64,000 nt of DNA. Source: Olleya namhaensis (GTDB taxonomy: Bacteria > Bacteroidota > Bacteroidia > Flavobacteriales > Flavobacteriaceae). The stretch spans positions 496,001 through 560,000 of the forward strand of contig NZ_FORM01000002.1 in NCBI RefSeq assembly GCF_900114005.1, written 5' to 3'. The translations under genes and the position numbers were made by a program. Position 1 is the stretch's first letter. The number at the start of each line of letters is the position of its first letter. The notes below the pieces were generated by a model that saw nothing but the letters and a program-made list of their open reading frames with translations, was not told where the DNA came from and did not search any database. Of this stretch, positions 33,633 to 42,007 are shown in pieces.

Positions 33633-36500
33633 TTACCCTACAATATTTACAATCTTACCAGGAACAACAATTACTTTTTTAGGAGTACGACCTTCTAATT
33701 GTGCAATTGTTTTTTCATGAGCCATGACTGTTTTTTCAATTTCGTCTTTAGACATATCCATTGGCAACTCTAACGTAAAACGCATTTTTCCGTTAAACGA
33801 AATTGGATAATTCTTACTGCTTTCTACTAAATGACTTGCCTCAAATATTGGAAATGGTGCAGTAGCAATTGATCCTTCGTTACCTAATTGACTGAATAAT
33901 TCTTCAGTAATATGTGGTGCATACGGCGATAATAAAACCAATAAAGGTTCTAAGATGGCTTTACTTGTACATTTTTGCGCAGTCAACTCGTTAACAGCAA
34001 TCATAAATGTAGATACAGACGTATTAAAAGAGAAATTCTCAATATCTTCCTGTACCTTTTTTATTGTTTTATGTAACGTTTTTAAGTTGTCTTTTGTTGG
34101 CGATGCATCGTTTACAATTAACCCAGCTTCTCCAACGTATAACTTCCATAGTTTTTTCAAGAAACCATGTACACCAGTAATCCCTGCGGTATTCCAAGGT
34201 TTAGCTTGTTCTAATGGTCCTAAAAACATTTCGTAAAGACGTAAACTATCTGCTCCATATTGTTCGCAGATAGCATCTGGACTAACAACATTATATTTGG
34301 ATTTAGACATTTTTTCGACTTCCCGACCGACTTTATAAACACCATCTTCTAAAATGAATTCAGCATCTTTATAATCGGCTCCAAATTCGGCATCATTCTT
34401 TAAATCTTCTATATTTAATTCATCTGAAGCATTTACGTATTGTACTTTTACATGAATTGGAGCAACTTTTTTATCTTTAACCAAACCTTTAGAAAGGTAA
34501 GTATTTGTACCATCTTCACGATATATAAAAGCACTAGTCCCAAGTATCATTCCTTGATTGATCAATTTTTTGAAAGGTTCATCTACTCCAACAAATGCTC
34601 TATCTTTTAAAAACTTAGTCCAAAAACGAGAGTATAATAAATGTCCTGTTGCATGCTCACTACCTCCTATATATAAATCTACATTTTCCCAATAGTTAAG
34701 TGCATCTTGACTAGCAAAGTCTTCTCCTCTTTTGGCTTTTTCTTCCATATAACTAAAGAAATACCATGAGCTTCCTGCCCAACCTGGCATGGTGTTTAGT
34801 TCTAAAGGGTAAATCCCGTTATCCTCACCTTCAACTGCGCTCAGGTTGACATTTGGTACAACCGTATTTGTATTGGTATCCCAAGCCCAAACATCTGCAC
34901 GACCTAATGGTGGCTCTCCTGTTTCGGTTGGTAAATATTTTTCTACTTCTGGCAATGTAATTGGCAAATGTGCTTTATCAATCATTTGTGGCATCCCGTT
35001 GACGTAGTATACAGGAAAAGGTTCTCCCCAATAACGTTGTCTAGAAAACACAGCATCACGTAATCTATAATTTGTTTTCCCTTCACCTTGCCCCATTTGC
35101 TCCAAATCGTAAATAGCACGTTTTGATGCTTTTTTATAGTTCATTCCGTTAAGGAAATCACTGTTTGCAATAACTACATTATCCTTAGAGGCGAAAGCTT
35201 CTTCAGAAATATCAGCACCTTCAAATACATTTGGAATCGCGATATTAAAATGCTTTGCAAAGTCGTAATCACGTTGGTCACCACAAGGGACAGACATTAC
35301 TGCTCCTGTACCGTAACCTGCTAAAACATAATCTCCAATCCAAATTGGAATGGGCTCTTTACTAAATGGATGTTCTGCGTAAGCGCCTGTAAATGCACCA
35401 GAAATGGTCTTTACATCTGCCATACGATCGCGCTCGCTACGTTTTGCAGTCGCTAAAACATAAGCTTCAACCTCCGCTTTTTGTTCTGGTGTAGTAATGG
35501 TTTGCACTAACTCATGCTCTGGAGCCAATGTCATAAAACTTACACCAAAAATAGTGTCTGGTCTTGTTGTAAAAACATCAATTTTCAAAGACTCTTCGAC
35601 TGCGCTCAGAGTGACATTTGGAATAACATTAAAAGTGACTGATGCACCAACAGATTTTCCAATCCAATTACGTTGGCTTTCTTTAAGCGAGTCTGTCCAG
35701 TCTATAGTATCTAATCCTTGCAGCAAACGTTCTGCATAAGCAGAAATACGCATACTCCATTGCGTCATTTTTTTACGCATTACAGGATGACCACCACGTT
35801 CTGACACTCCGTTTACTATTTCGTCATTTGCTAAAACCGTTCCTAATGCAGGACACCAATTTACTTCTGTTTCAGCTAAATACGTTAGTCTATATTGTAA
35901 TAGTATTTCTTGTTGTTTTTTAGAATCAAAAGCGTTCCATTGTTCCGCAGAAAAAGACTCGATATTATCATCACAAACAGCATTTACATTAGCATTTCCT
36001 TCAGCAGAAAATTTAGCTACTAAGGTCGATATATCTTCAGCCTTATTAGAATCGTTATTATACCAAGACTCAAATAGTTGAATAAAAATCCATTGTGTCC
36101 ATTTGTAATATTCTGGTGTTGATGTACGGACCTCACGACTCCAGTCAAAAGAAAAACCAATTTGATCTAATTGTCTTCTGTAGGTTTTTATATTAGTTTC
36201 TGTTGTAATTGCAGGATGCTGACCCGTTTGGATAGCATATTGTTCTGCAGGTAAACCAAAGCTATCATAACCTTGTGGATGCAAAACATTAAAACCTTTA
36301 TGGCGCTTGTAACGTGCATAAATATCACTAGCAATATAACCTAATGGATGTCCAACGTGTAATCCCGCTCCAGATGGATAAGGAAACATGTCCAAAACAT
36401 AATATTTAGGTTTGTCGCTATTATTTGAGGCTTTAAACGTTTGGTTTTCTGCCCAATATTTTTGCCATTTGGCTTCGATGTCGTTAAAATGGTATTGCAT
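33633..36500 (-). CDS. leuS: Leucyl-tRNA synthetase with two repeat-derived in-frame insertions
   Basis: 955 aa, slightly long for the family. It charges tRNA-Leu and proofreads mischarged products. The class I HIGH-type motif appears as HVGHPLGY (near residue 50) and KMSKS as KMSKSKYNVVSP. The CP1 editing domain carries TTRPDT. Two peptides, VIPNVTLSAVEES (residues ~292-304) and VPNVNLSAVEG (~548-558), are encoded by near-identical 33-nt DNA and read like translated intergenic repeats; the first sits just before the editing-domain TTRPDT, the second before LELNTMPGWAGSSWYF. The reading frame is intact, so the enzyme is probably active. Confidence 0.96.
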   Translation of the reverse strand: MQYHFNDIEAKWQKYWAENQTFKASNNSDKPKYYVLDMFPYPSGAGLHVGHPLGYIASDIYARYKRHKGFNVLHPQGYDSFGLPAEQYAIQTGQHPAITTETNIKTYRRQLDQIGFSFDWSREVRTSTPEYYKWTQWIFIQLFESWYNNDSNKAEDISTLVAKFSAEGNANVNAVCDDNIESFSAEQWNAFDSKKQQEILLQYRLTYLAETEVNWCPALGTVLANDEIVNGVSERGGHPVMRKKMTQWSMRISAYAERLLQGLDTIDWTDSLKESQRNWIGKSVGASVTFNVIPNVTLSAVEESLKIDVFTTRPDTIFGVSFMTLAPEHELVQTITTPEQKAEVEAYVLATAKRSERDRMADVKTISGAFTGAYAEHPFSKEPIPIWIGDYVLAGYGTGAVMSVPCGDQRDYDFAKHFNIAIPNVFEGADISEEAFASKDNVVIANSDFLNGMNYKKASKRAIYDLEQMGQGEGKTNYRLRDAVFSRQRYWGEPFPVYYVNGMPQMIDKAHLPITLPEVEKYLPTETGEPPLGRADVWAWDTNTNTVVPNVNLSAVEGEDNGIYPLELNTMPGWAGSSWYFFSYMEEKAKRGEDFASQDALNYWENVDLYIGGSEHATGHLLYSRFWTKFLKDRAFVGVDEPFKKLINQGMILGTSAFIYREDGTNTYLSKGLVKDKKVAPIHVKVQYVNASDELNIEDLKNDAEFGADYKDAEFILEDGVYKVGREVEKMSKSKYNVVSPDAICEQYGADSLRLYEMFLGPLEQAKPWNTAGITGVHGFLKKLWKLYVGEAGLIVNDASPTKDNLKTLHKTIKKVQEDIENFSFNTSVSTFMIAVNELTAQKCTSKAILEPLLVLLSPYAPHITEELFSQLGNEGSIATAPFPIFEASHLVESSKNYPISFNGKMRFTLELPMDMSKDEIEKTVMAHEKTIAQLEGRTPKKVIVVPGKIVNIVG
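34830..34862 (-). repeat. Repeat-derived 33-nt insertion in leuS, copy 2
   Basis: The plus strand begins TTCAACTGCGCTCAGGTTGA and differs from 35595-35627 at five of 33 positions. It encodes the VPNVNLSAVE peptide in frame. Confidence 0.82.
35595..35627 (-). repeat. Repeat-derived 33-nt insertion in leuS, copy 1
   Basis: The plus strand begins TTCGACTGCGCTCAGAGTGA, the core of a repeat common between genes in Flavobacteriaceae. It encodes IPNVTLSAVEE in frame. Confidence 0.82.
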
Positions 36501-36528
36501 TTTTGTGTTTTTCCGCTTTATTAAGCAA

Positions 36529-36536
36529 CAAATTTA
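36529..36536 (-). promoter_or_regulatory. -7 promoter element of leuS
   Basis: Minus-strand TAAATTTG, exact consensus, 28 nt before the leuS ATG at 36500. Confidence 0.55.
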
Positions 36537-36639
36537 AACTTATTATAAGACTATTAAAAGTTTGACGTTGTAATTATAGATTATATGAATAGGTTTCATT
36601 TTTCTTTTATATTTTTACATTATAAACTAACATCAATTT

Positions 36640-37515
36640 ATGAGCTCTTCTTTTGAAAGATATCAAAAACGTAGATTAATTTCGTCCTACTTCTCAGTCG
36701 TATTAAGTATTGCTTTAGTATTATTTTTACTAGGTATACTAGGGCTTTTAGTGCTTAACGCGAAAAAGGTTGCCGACTTGTTTAAAGAGCAAGTAACGGT
36801 TACTATTTATTTAAAAGACAATGCCAAAGAGATCGAAGTCAAGCAACTTGAAAAAAGTTTAGCACTAGCTGATTACGTAAAATCTACTGTATATATCTCT
36901 AAAGAGCAAGCAGCAGAATCTATGAAAGCTGAAAATGGTGAAGATTTTATGGCGTTTTTAGGCTTTAATCCTTTACAGAATAATATTGATGTTAATCTTA
37001 AAGCCGATTTTGTTACTGCTGATAAATTAGAAGAATTGGCAGAAACTGCTTTAGAAAAAGGTTTTGTAGAAGAAGTTAGATATGACAAAGACTTAGTAAC
37101 CTTAATGAATAGTCGCGTTAAAAAAATAAGCTTCTGGGTATTATTACTAAGTGCTATTTTTACTTTAATTGCGGTACTACTTATTAATAGCTCTATTAGA
37201 TTATCTGTTTACGCCAAACGATTTACAATTAAAACCATGCAAATGGTAGGTGCAACTAAGCGCTTTATACGTCGTCCTTTTGTATGGAAAAGCATAAAAC
37301 TTGGTGTCCTAGGTGCAGTGATTGCATTACTAGGTTTAGGGTTTATTGTTTTTTATGTAGATCAAGCGTTTCCTGAGCTAAACCTACGCCAAAGTCCAGT
37401 TTTAATAGGCGGATTATTTTTAATAATTTTCTTCTTAGGTATTATTATAACTTGGATAAGCACACATTTTGCGACACAACGTTTTTTAAATCTAAATACA
37501 GACCAACTGTATTAA
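36640..37515 (+). CDS. ftsX: Cell division protein FtsX
   Basis: 291 aa with four transmembrane helices (about 18-40, 168-190, 222-245 and 260-283) and a ~125-residue extracytoplasmic domain after the first, the FtsX topology. FtsX pairs with the ATPase FtsE to couple division to peptidoglycan hydrolase activation. No ftsE is adjacent in the window. It is followed by a short membrane peptide ORF, then DUF3098, uppP and truB, an order seen in other flavobacteria. Confidence 0.93.
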   Translation: MSSSFERYQKRRLISSYFSVVLSIALVLFLLGILGLLVLNAKKVADLFKEQVTVTIYLKDNAKEIEVKQLEKSLALADYVKSTVYISKEQAAESMKAENGEDFMAFLGFNPLQNNIDVNLKADFVTADKLEELAETALEKGFVEEVRYDKDLVTLMNSRVKKISFWVLLLSAIFTLIAVLLINSSIRLSVYAKRFTIKTMQMVGATKRFIRRPFVWKSIKLGVLGAVIALLGLGFIVFYVDQAFPELNLRQSPVLIGGLFLIIFFLGIIITWISTHFATQRFLNLNTDQLY

Positions 37516-37637
37516 TTTAACACAGTTTAACTAAAGCATTAACAATACTTCACACTTAAGCACGTTATATTTACTTAACCGAAAAACACATCGCTATTGA
37601 CCAAATAATACTTTAATTAATTTTTAATCTAAAACTA

Positions 37638-37751
37638 ATGATTATGAAACGATTCGATTTTGTATTAATATTTATGGTCTCTATTATTGCTTTTATTGTG
37701 TCTTATGCTAGACATTTACAAGCAAAGTCACACGCACAAATAAAACAGTAG
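37638..37751 (+). CDS. Predicted 37-aa single-pass membrane microprotein
   Basis: ATG at 37638 (or 37644) to TAG at 37749-37751 encodes a peptide with a basic start (MIMKRFD), one hydrophobic helix of about 17 residues (FVLIFMVSIIAFIVSYA) and a basic, polar tail ending KQ. No Shine-Dalgarno sequence is expected in this phylum. Only its compact topology and placement in the 312-bp ftsX-DUF3098 gap support it. Confidence 0.4.
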   Translation: MIMKRFDFVLIFMVSIIAFIVSYARHLQAKSHAQIKQ

Positions 37752-37795
37752 TAAAAACAGCAAGCTAAATTTATTTACACTTAAATTAAAAAGTT

Positions 37796-37803
37796 TAAAT
37801 TTG
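37796..37803 (+). promoter_or_regulatory. -7 promoter element upstream of DUF3098 gene
   Basis: TAAATTTG, exact consensus, 24 nt before the TTG start at 37828. Confidence 0.5.
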
Positions 37804-37827
37804 TAGTAAATTAACAACATTACGACC

Positions 37828-38088
37828 TTGAGACAAGACACTGAAAACGATAAAATTATTGTGAGCCCCCAACCAATCTTTGGTAAACACAACTATAAAT
37901 TCATGTTTATTGGCTTAGGCACAATTGCTTTAGGCTTTATTTTAATGTCTGGTGGGGGTAGTGATGATCCTAATGTATTTAGTGATGCTATTTTTAGCTG
38001 GAGACGTATACGTCTAGCGCCAGCTTTAGTTATTATTGGCTTTGGTATACAGGTCTATGCTATATTGTCTAAACCAAAAAAGGGCTAA
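37828..38088 (+). CDS. DUF3098 family membrane protein
   Basis: 86 aa with two transmembrane helices (about 26-45 and 62-80) separated by a GGGSDDPNVF loop, which is the signature of DUF3098. The start is TTG at 37828; no ATG is available before IFGKHNYKFMFIG, and the -7 element at 37796 supports this start. In Bacteroidota it lies between ftsX and uppP, hinting at an envelope role, but the function is unknown. Confidence 0.88.
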   Translation: MRQDTENDKIIVSPQPIFGKHNYKFMFIGLGTIALGFILMSGGGSDDPNVFSDAIFSWRRIRLAPALVIIGFGIQVYAILSKPKKG

Positions 38089-38165
38089 GTAAGTCTTGCT
38101 ATTTTAAACTTTATTTTCAACAATAAATTATAACTTCAAATTATCAATTGGTCATAGTATTTTAA

Positions 38166-38173
38166 TACTTTTG
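38166..38173 (+). promoter_or_regulatory. -7 promoter element at the start of uppP
   Basis: TACTTTTG, exact consensus, ends 4 nt before the uppP ATG at 38178, so transcripts from it would be leaderless or nearly so. Confidence 0.55.
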
Positions 38174-38177
38174 CCAC

Positions 38178-38972
38178 ATGGATATTTTAGATTCAATTAT
38201 ATTAGGTATTATACAAGGACTAACAGAGTTTCTCCCTGTATCTTCAAGTGGTCATTTAGAAATTGGTAAAGCAATTTTAGGAGATACTAGTATCCCCGAA
38301 GAAAGCTTACTATTTACTGTGATACTTCATTTTGCAACTGCATTAAGTACCATCGTTATTTTCAGAAAAGACATTTTAGAAATCATAAAAGGGTTTTTAT
38401 CTTTTAAATGGAATGACGACACTAAATTTGTAACAAAAATTGTAATCTCAATGATTCCGGCTGCATTAGTCGGTCTGTTTTTTGAAGAACAATTAGAGCA
38501 ACTTTTTGGTGGAAACATCCTTTTAGTAGGTTGTATGCTTATAGTTACTGCTGTCTTATTATTTTTTGCAGACAAAGCCAAAAACACTAATAAAAACGTC
38601 TCTTTTAAAAATGCCTTTATAATAGGTGTATCTCAAGCAATTGCTATGTTACCGGGTATTTCTAGAAGTGGCGCTACTATATCTACATCTGTACTATTAG
38701 GAAACGATAAAACTAAAGCTGCTCGTTTTTCCTTTTTAATGGTTGTTCCGTTAATTTTTGGAAAAATAGCAAAAGACATCTTAGGTGGTGATCTAAATTT
38801 TGAAAATCAAAATATAACTGCATTATCTGCTGGTTTTATTGCTGCATTTGTAGCCGGTTTATTTGCTTGTACTTGGATGATTAGTCTAGTTAAAAAAAGC
38901 AAGTTATCTTATTTTGCTATTTACTGCGCTATTGTTGGTGTTATTGCTATATCATTTTCAATTTTAAATTAA
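38178..38972 (+). CDS. uppP: Undecaprenyl-diphosphate phosphatase
   Basis: 264 aa integral membrane protein of the BacA family. It dephosphorylates undecaprenyl diphosphate to recycle the lipid carrier for peptidoglycan and other glycans. The active-site motif GLTEFLPVSSSGH (residues ~14-26) and the PGISRSGATIS repeat (near residue 160) are both present. truB starts 3 nt after its stop, so they share a transcript. Confidence 0.97.
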   Translation: MDILDSIILGIIQGLTEFLPVSSSGHLEIGKAILGDTSIPEESLLFTVILHFATALSTIVIFRKDILEIIKGFLSFKWNDDTKFVTKIVISMIPAALVGLFFEEQLEQLFGGNILLVGCMLIVTAVLLFFADKAKNTNKNVSFKNAFIIGVSQAIAMLPGISRSGATISTSVLLGNDKTKAARFSFLMVVPLIFGKIAKDILGGDLNFENQNITALSAGFIAAFVAGLFACTWMISLVKKSKLSYFAIYCAIVGVIAISFSILN

Positions 38973-38975
38973 GTT

Positions 38976-39671
38976 ATGACTGGAGACGACTACCAAGCTG
39001 GACAAGTATTATTAATAGACAAACCTTTAAATTGGACTTCGTTTCAAGCCGTAAATAAATTACGTTGGGAAATCCGTCAAGCTTTTAATATTAAAAAAAT
39101 AAAAGTTGGACATGCCGGAACTTTAGATCCGTTAGCAACAGGATTACTAGTCATTTGCACGGGTAAAATGACAAAACAAATAGACACTTTTCAAGGTCAG
39201 ATTAAAGAATATACCGGAACTATTGTTTTAGGAAGCACAACACCGTCTTACGATTTAGAGACCGAGGTTGATAATACGTTTGAAACAGAACATATTACTG
39301 AGGAATTAATCCACCAAACAACGAATCAGTTTACGGGAGAAATTGACCAATTCCCACCTATCTTTTCTGCATTAAAAAAAGAGGGGAAACGTTTATACGA
39401 ATATGCACGAGCTGGCGAAACCGTAGAGATACCGTCCAGAAAAATTACAATTGAAACATTTGAAATCACAAACATTGATGGCTTAAATATAGATTTTAGA
39501 GTTGTTTGTAGCAAAGGAACCTATATACGATCTTTAGCTAACGATTTTGGAAAAGCGTTAAATTCTGGAGGACACTTATCAGCTTTACGACGCACAAAAA
39601 TTGGTGCCTTTGATGTAAAAGAAGGATTATCCATTGAGGATTTTATTAAAAATCTCCCAAAAAAGGACTAA
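38976..39671 (+). CDS. truB: tRNA pseudouridine(55) synthase
   Basis: 231 aa. TruB isomerises U55 in the T-loop of tRNAs. The catalytic aspartate is Asp51 in GHAGTLDPLATGLL, and the KGTYIRSLANDFG motif is conserved near residue 180. It lacks the C-terminal PUA domain found in longer TruB proteins, which is usual for short bacterial forms. Coupled to uppP upstream (3 nt). Confidence 0.97.
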   Translation: MTGDDYQAGQVLLIDKPLNWTSFQAVNKLRWEIRQAFNIKKIKVGHAGTLDPLATGLLVICTGKMTKQIDTFQGQIKEYTGTIVLGSTTPSYDLETEVDNTFETEHITEELIHQTTNQFTGEIDQFPPIFSALKKEGKRLYEYARAGETVEIPSRKITIETFEITNIDGLNIDFRVVCSKGTYIRSLANDFGKALNSGGHLSALRRTKIGAFDVKEGLSIEDFIKNLPKKD

Positions 39672-39747
39672 CACTAGTCTTTTCGCGTTTTATAAACGTA
39701 TATACATCACTAAATAGCATAACCGTTATTTTAATAGTTTGCCATTA

Positions 39748-40473
39748 ATGACTTTAAATAATTCTCAAAAAGCATTAGCTATAACTTTATTAATTACAGG
39801 TACCCTGGTACTTTCTGTATTAAATATAGGTGCTTATAAGAGAAGTACAGCTGTAGCTGAAACACTATATCAAATAGAGGTTATTGAAGACGTTAGTATT
39901 CCTGATGAACCTGAAGACATTATATTAAAAAACAATCCCAAAGCAACTAATAAGGCCTATAACACGTCAGAAAACTACAAACATTATTCTCAAGCCTATA
40001 AACCTATTGCACCACCTGAAGATTATACAAACCCTAAACTAGAGACATACAAAAACAGTCCTAAAAATGATGCTTCTTCAGAAAAAAGTAATGGTAACGC
40101 TGTTATATCAGAACAAACCTTAACTAGTTTTAATAGCGTAAATGAGGTGCTAAATAAGCAATCTCAAAATAAAAGTGCCAAACAAAGTAATGTCGCAAAC
40201 ACAAATAGTAGTGTGTATTTTTCTTTAAAAGGCCGTACTGATGTTTCATTACCTATCCCTGTCTATTTATGTAATGCGGAAGGTAAAATAGTAATTAATA
40301 TCATAGTTAATAAAAGCGGTAATGTTATCGACACTTACGTCAATAACGCTTCGACTTCAAGCAACTTATGTTTGCAAGAACATGCATTGCAATATGCAAA
40401 AGAAGCCAAATTTAACACCTCCAATAAAGCAAAACAGATTGGATCTATAACTTTTGAATTTAAAGGAAAATAG
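39748..40473 (+). CDS. TonB-like energy transducer protein
   Basis: 241 aa from ATG 39748; an in-frame TTG three codons upstream is less likely. It has one N-terminal transmembrane helix (ALAITLLITGTLVLSVLNIG), a polar linker with proline and asparagine, and a C-terminal TonB-type alpha/beta domain (from VYLCNAEGKIVINIIVNKSG to SITFEFKGK). TonB proteins carry ion-motive-force energy to outer-membrane receptors. No ExbB/ExbD genes are near, so it may be an accessory TonB. Terminator immediately downstream. Confidence 0.78.
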   Translation: MTLNNSQKALAITLLITGTLVLSVLNIGAYKRSTAVAETLYQIEVIEDVSIPDEPEDIILKNNPKATNKAYNTSENYKHYSQAYKPIAPPEDYTNPKLETYKNSPKNDASSEKSNGNAVISEQTLTSFNSVNEVLNKQSQNKSAKQSNVANTNSSVYFSLKGRTDVSLPIPVYLCNAEGKIVINIIVNKSGNVIDTYVNNASTSSNLCLQEHALQYAKEAKFNTSNKAKQIGSITFEFKGK

Positions 40474-40503
40474 TATAAATAGCTAGTAAGTAAACGTATT
40501 AAT

Positions 40504-40538
40504 AAAAAAGCCTCTCTTAAATTAAGAGAGGCTTTTTT
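40504..40538. terminator. Bidirectional terminator between TonB-like and thioredoxin genes
   Basis: A 15-bp perfect stem (40504-40518 with 40524-40538) with A and T flanks serving both converging genes. Confidence 0.92.
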
Positions 40539-40560
40539 ATATAAATAATACAGTGTATAA

Positions 40561-41178
40561 TTACCCCATTAAAGGCAATAAATCTGCAATAACTGTTTGA
40601 CCTTTATCCTTATTGTACCAATGCTGTAATTCTTCTTTAAACTCTGGTGTTACCCCACCATGCTGCGCTTTATAGTCATTTACTAAAGCAGTTGCTGTAC
40701 TTGGTCTAGGACCGTAAGTCCCAAGAACCTCTTTAGAGTCCGCATCTAACAATATTAGCTTAGCAATAGACCTAGAACCATTAGTTAAAAACTGGTCCAT
40801 TAAAGTTTCGTTTTGATCTCTTAAAACCACTCTAAAATCAATACCATCATTAAGCGCTGCTATTTTATTAATTACAGGCATTACATGTGCAGCGTCTCCA
40901 CACCAACTTTCTGTAATAATAATCCAAGTTTGATTAATACTCTTGTGTTTTATAGCATCTGAAACAGCCTCACCAACCTTAATTGTTTTATCCCAACGCT
41001 TCATACGCTTATTATTAAGCATGGTATAGTTAGCTAATGCCTCCGTCACTTCATGACCTGTATTAGCGTTTTTTTCGACTAAAGTCGAAACTAATTCTCT
41101 ATACTCAGTATAGCTCATGCTATTATCTAAACCGTCTTGTATAATTTGTTTGATAATTGTGTCTTTAAGTGTTTCCAT
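40561..41178 (-). CDS. Thioredoxin-like protein with single-cysteine WCGD motif
   Basis: 205 aa, no signal peptide. The active-site segment TESWCGDAAHVMP (Trp92, Cys93, Gly94, Asp95) resembles a thioredoxin WCxxC in which the second cysteine is missing, and LLDADSKEVLGTYGPRP follows. Proteins of this type are annotated thioredoxin family without disulfide reductase activity shown. It is transcribed alone, converging on the TonB-like gene. Confidence 0.85.
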   Translation of the reverse strand: METLKDTIIKQIIQDGLDNSMSYTEYRELVSTLVEKNANTGHEVTEALANYTMLNNKRMKRWDKTIKVGEAVSDAIKHKSINQTWIIITESWCGDAAHVMPVINKIAALNDGIDFRVVLRDQNETLMDQFLTNGSRSIAKLILLDADSKEVLGTYGPRPSTATALVNDYKAQHGGVTPEFKEELQHWYNKDKGQTVIADLLPLMG

Positions 41179-41349
41179 AGTACAAAAATACAGTAACTAT
41201 TATGATTTTTAAGTTACTGTTGTTACATTAGTAGTAATTAATTAAAAACCTTACATTGAAAATAAATAAGCAACTAAAAGTAATCATTTAAATGACCTAT
41301 TTTACTGGTTGGCTTGTTTTAAATATTACCACAATAGTTTGAAGGGTAA

Positions 41350-41457
41350 TTAACAACGGAGTGTAACTTTTATGGTAGTTTAAAAGGGGCACTTATTATC
41401 GGTTTAATTATAGCGATAATACTTAATTTTAAAATCAATAAAAATGACAAAACATAA
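41350..41457 (+). other. Possible remnant of a small membrane protein
   Basis: An open frame without ATG, GTG or TTG encodes a hydrophobic stretch (GALIIGLIIAIIL) and a lysine-rich tail and ends 14 nt inside tag. It may be a decayed gene fragment or chance. The rest of this 265-bp gap shows no further signal. Confidence 0.2.
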
Positions 41458-42007
41458 ATGCGGTTGGTGTGTTGGAGATGAACTTTATGAGGCTTACCAC
41501 GATAACGAATGGGGTAATCCTGTCCATGATGACGCCACACTATTTGAATTTTTAATTCTAGAAACTTTTCAAGCAGGACTTAGTTGGATTACTATTTTAC
41601 GCAAACGAAATAATTTTTTTGATGCATTTGACCAGTTTGATTACAAAAAAATAGCAAATTATAATGAAGACAAAAAAGCTCAGTTATTACAAAATGCAGG
41701 CATTATAAGAAACAAGTTAAAAGTAAATGCAACAATAACAAATGCTCAATTATTTATGGACATCCAAAAAGAATTTGGAAGTTTCAGCAAGTACTTATGG
41801 GCTTTTGTAGATAATAAGCCTATTAAAAACACTATAGATTATTATAAAAATGCGCCAGCAAATACAGCTTTAAGTGATGCCTTAAGTAAGGATTTAAAAA
41901 AGCGTGGTTTTAAGTTTGTGGGATCCACAGTAATTTATGCTTTTATGCAAGCTGTTGGTATGGTAAACGATCACGAAGTGGGTTGCTTTAGATATAACGA
42001 AGTTTAA
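41444..42007 (+). CDS. tag: DNA-3-methyladenine glycosylase I
   Basis: 187 aa. It excises 3-methyladenine from alkylated DNA. The start HKCGWC, the AYHDNEWG segment with the zinc-ligand histidine, and the C-terminal MVNDHEVGCFRY with His and Cys ligands match the zinc-snap of E. coli TAG. The QAGLSWITILRKR motif lines the base pocket. It converges with aat and overlaps its stop by 4 nt. Confidence 0.96.
   Translation: MTKHKCGWCVGDELYEAYHDNEWGNPVHDDATLFEFLILETFQAGLSWITILRKRNNFFDAFDQFDYKKIANYNEDKKAQLLQNAGIIRNKLKVNATITNAQLFMDIQKEFGSFSKYLWAFVDNKPIKNTIDYYKNAPANTALSDALSKDLKKRGFKFVGSTVIYAFMQAVGMVNDHEVGCFRYNEV

Larger units (their letters stand above)
37516..37827 (+). other. 312-bp gap between ftsX and DUF3098 gene
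   Basis: It holds the predicted 37-aa membrane microprotein (37638-37751) and an exact -7 element at 37796. No terminator-like hairpin follows ftsX, so read-through to the DUF3098-uppP-truB group is possible. Confidence 0.6.
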
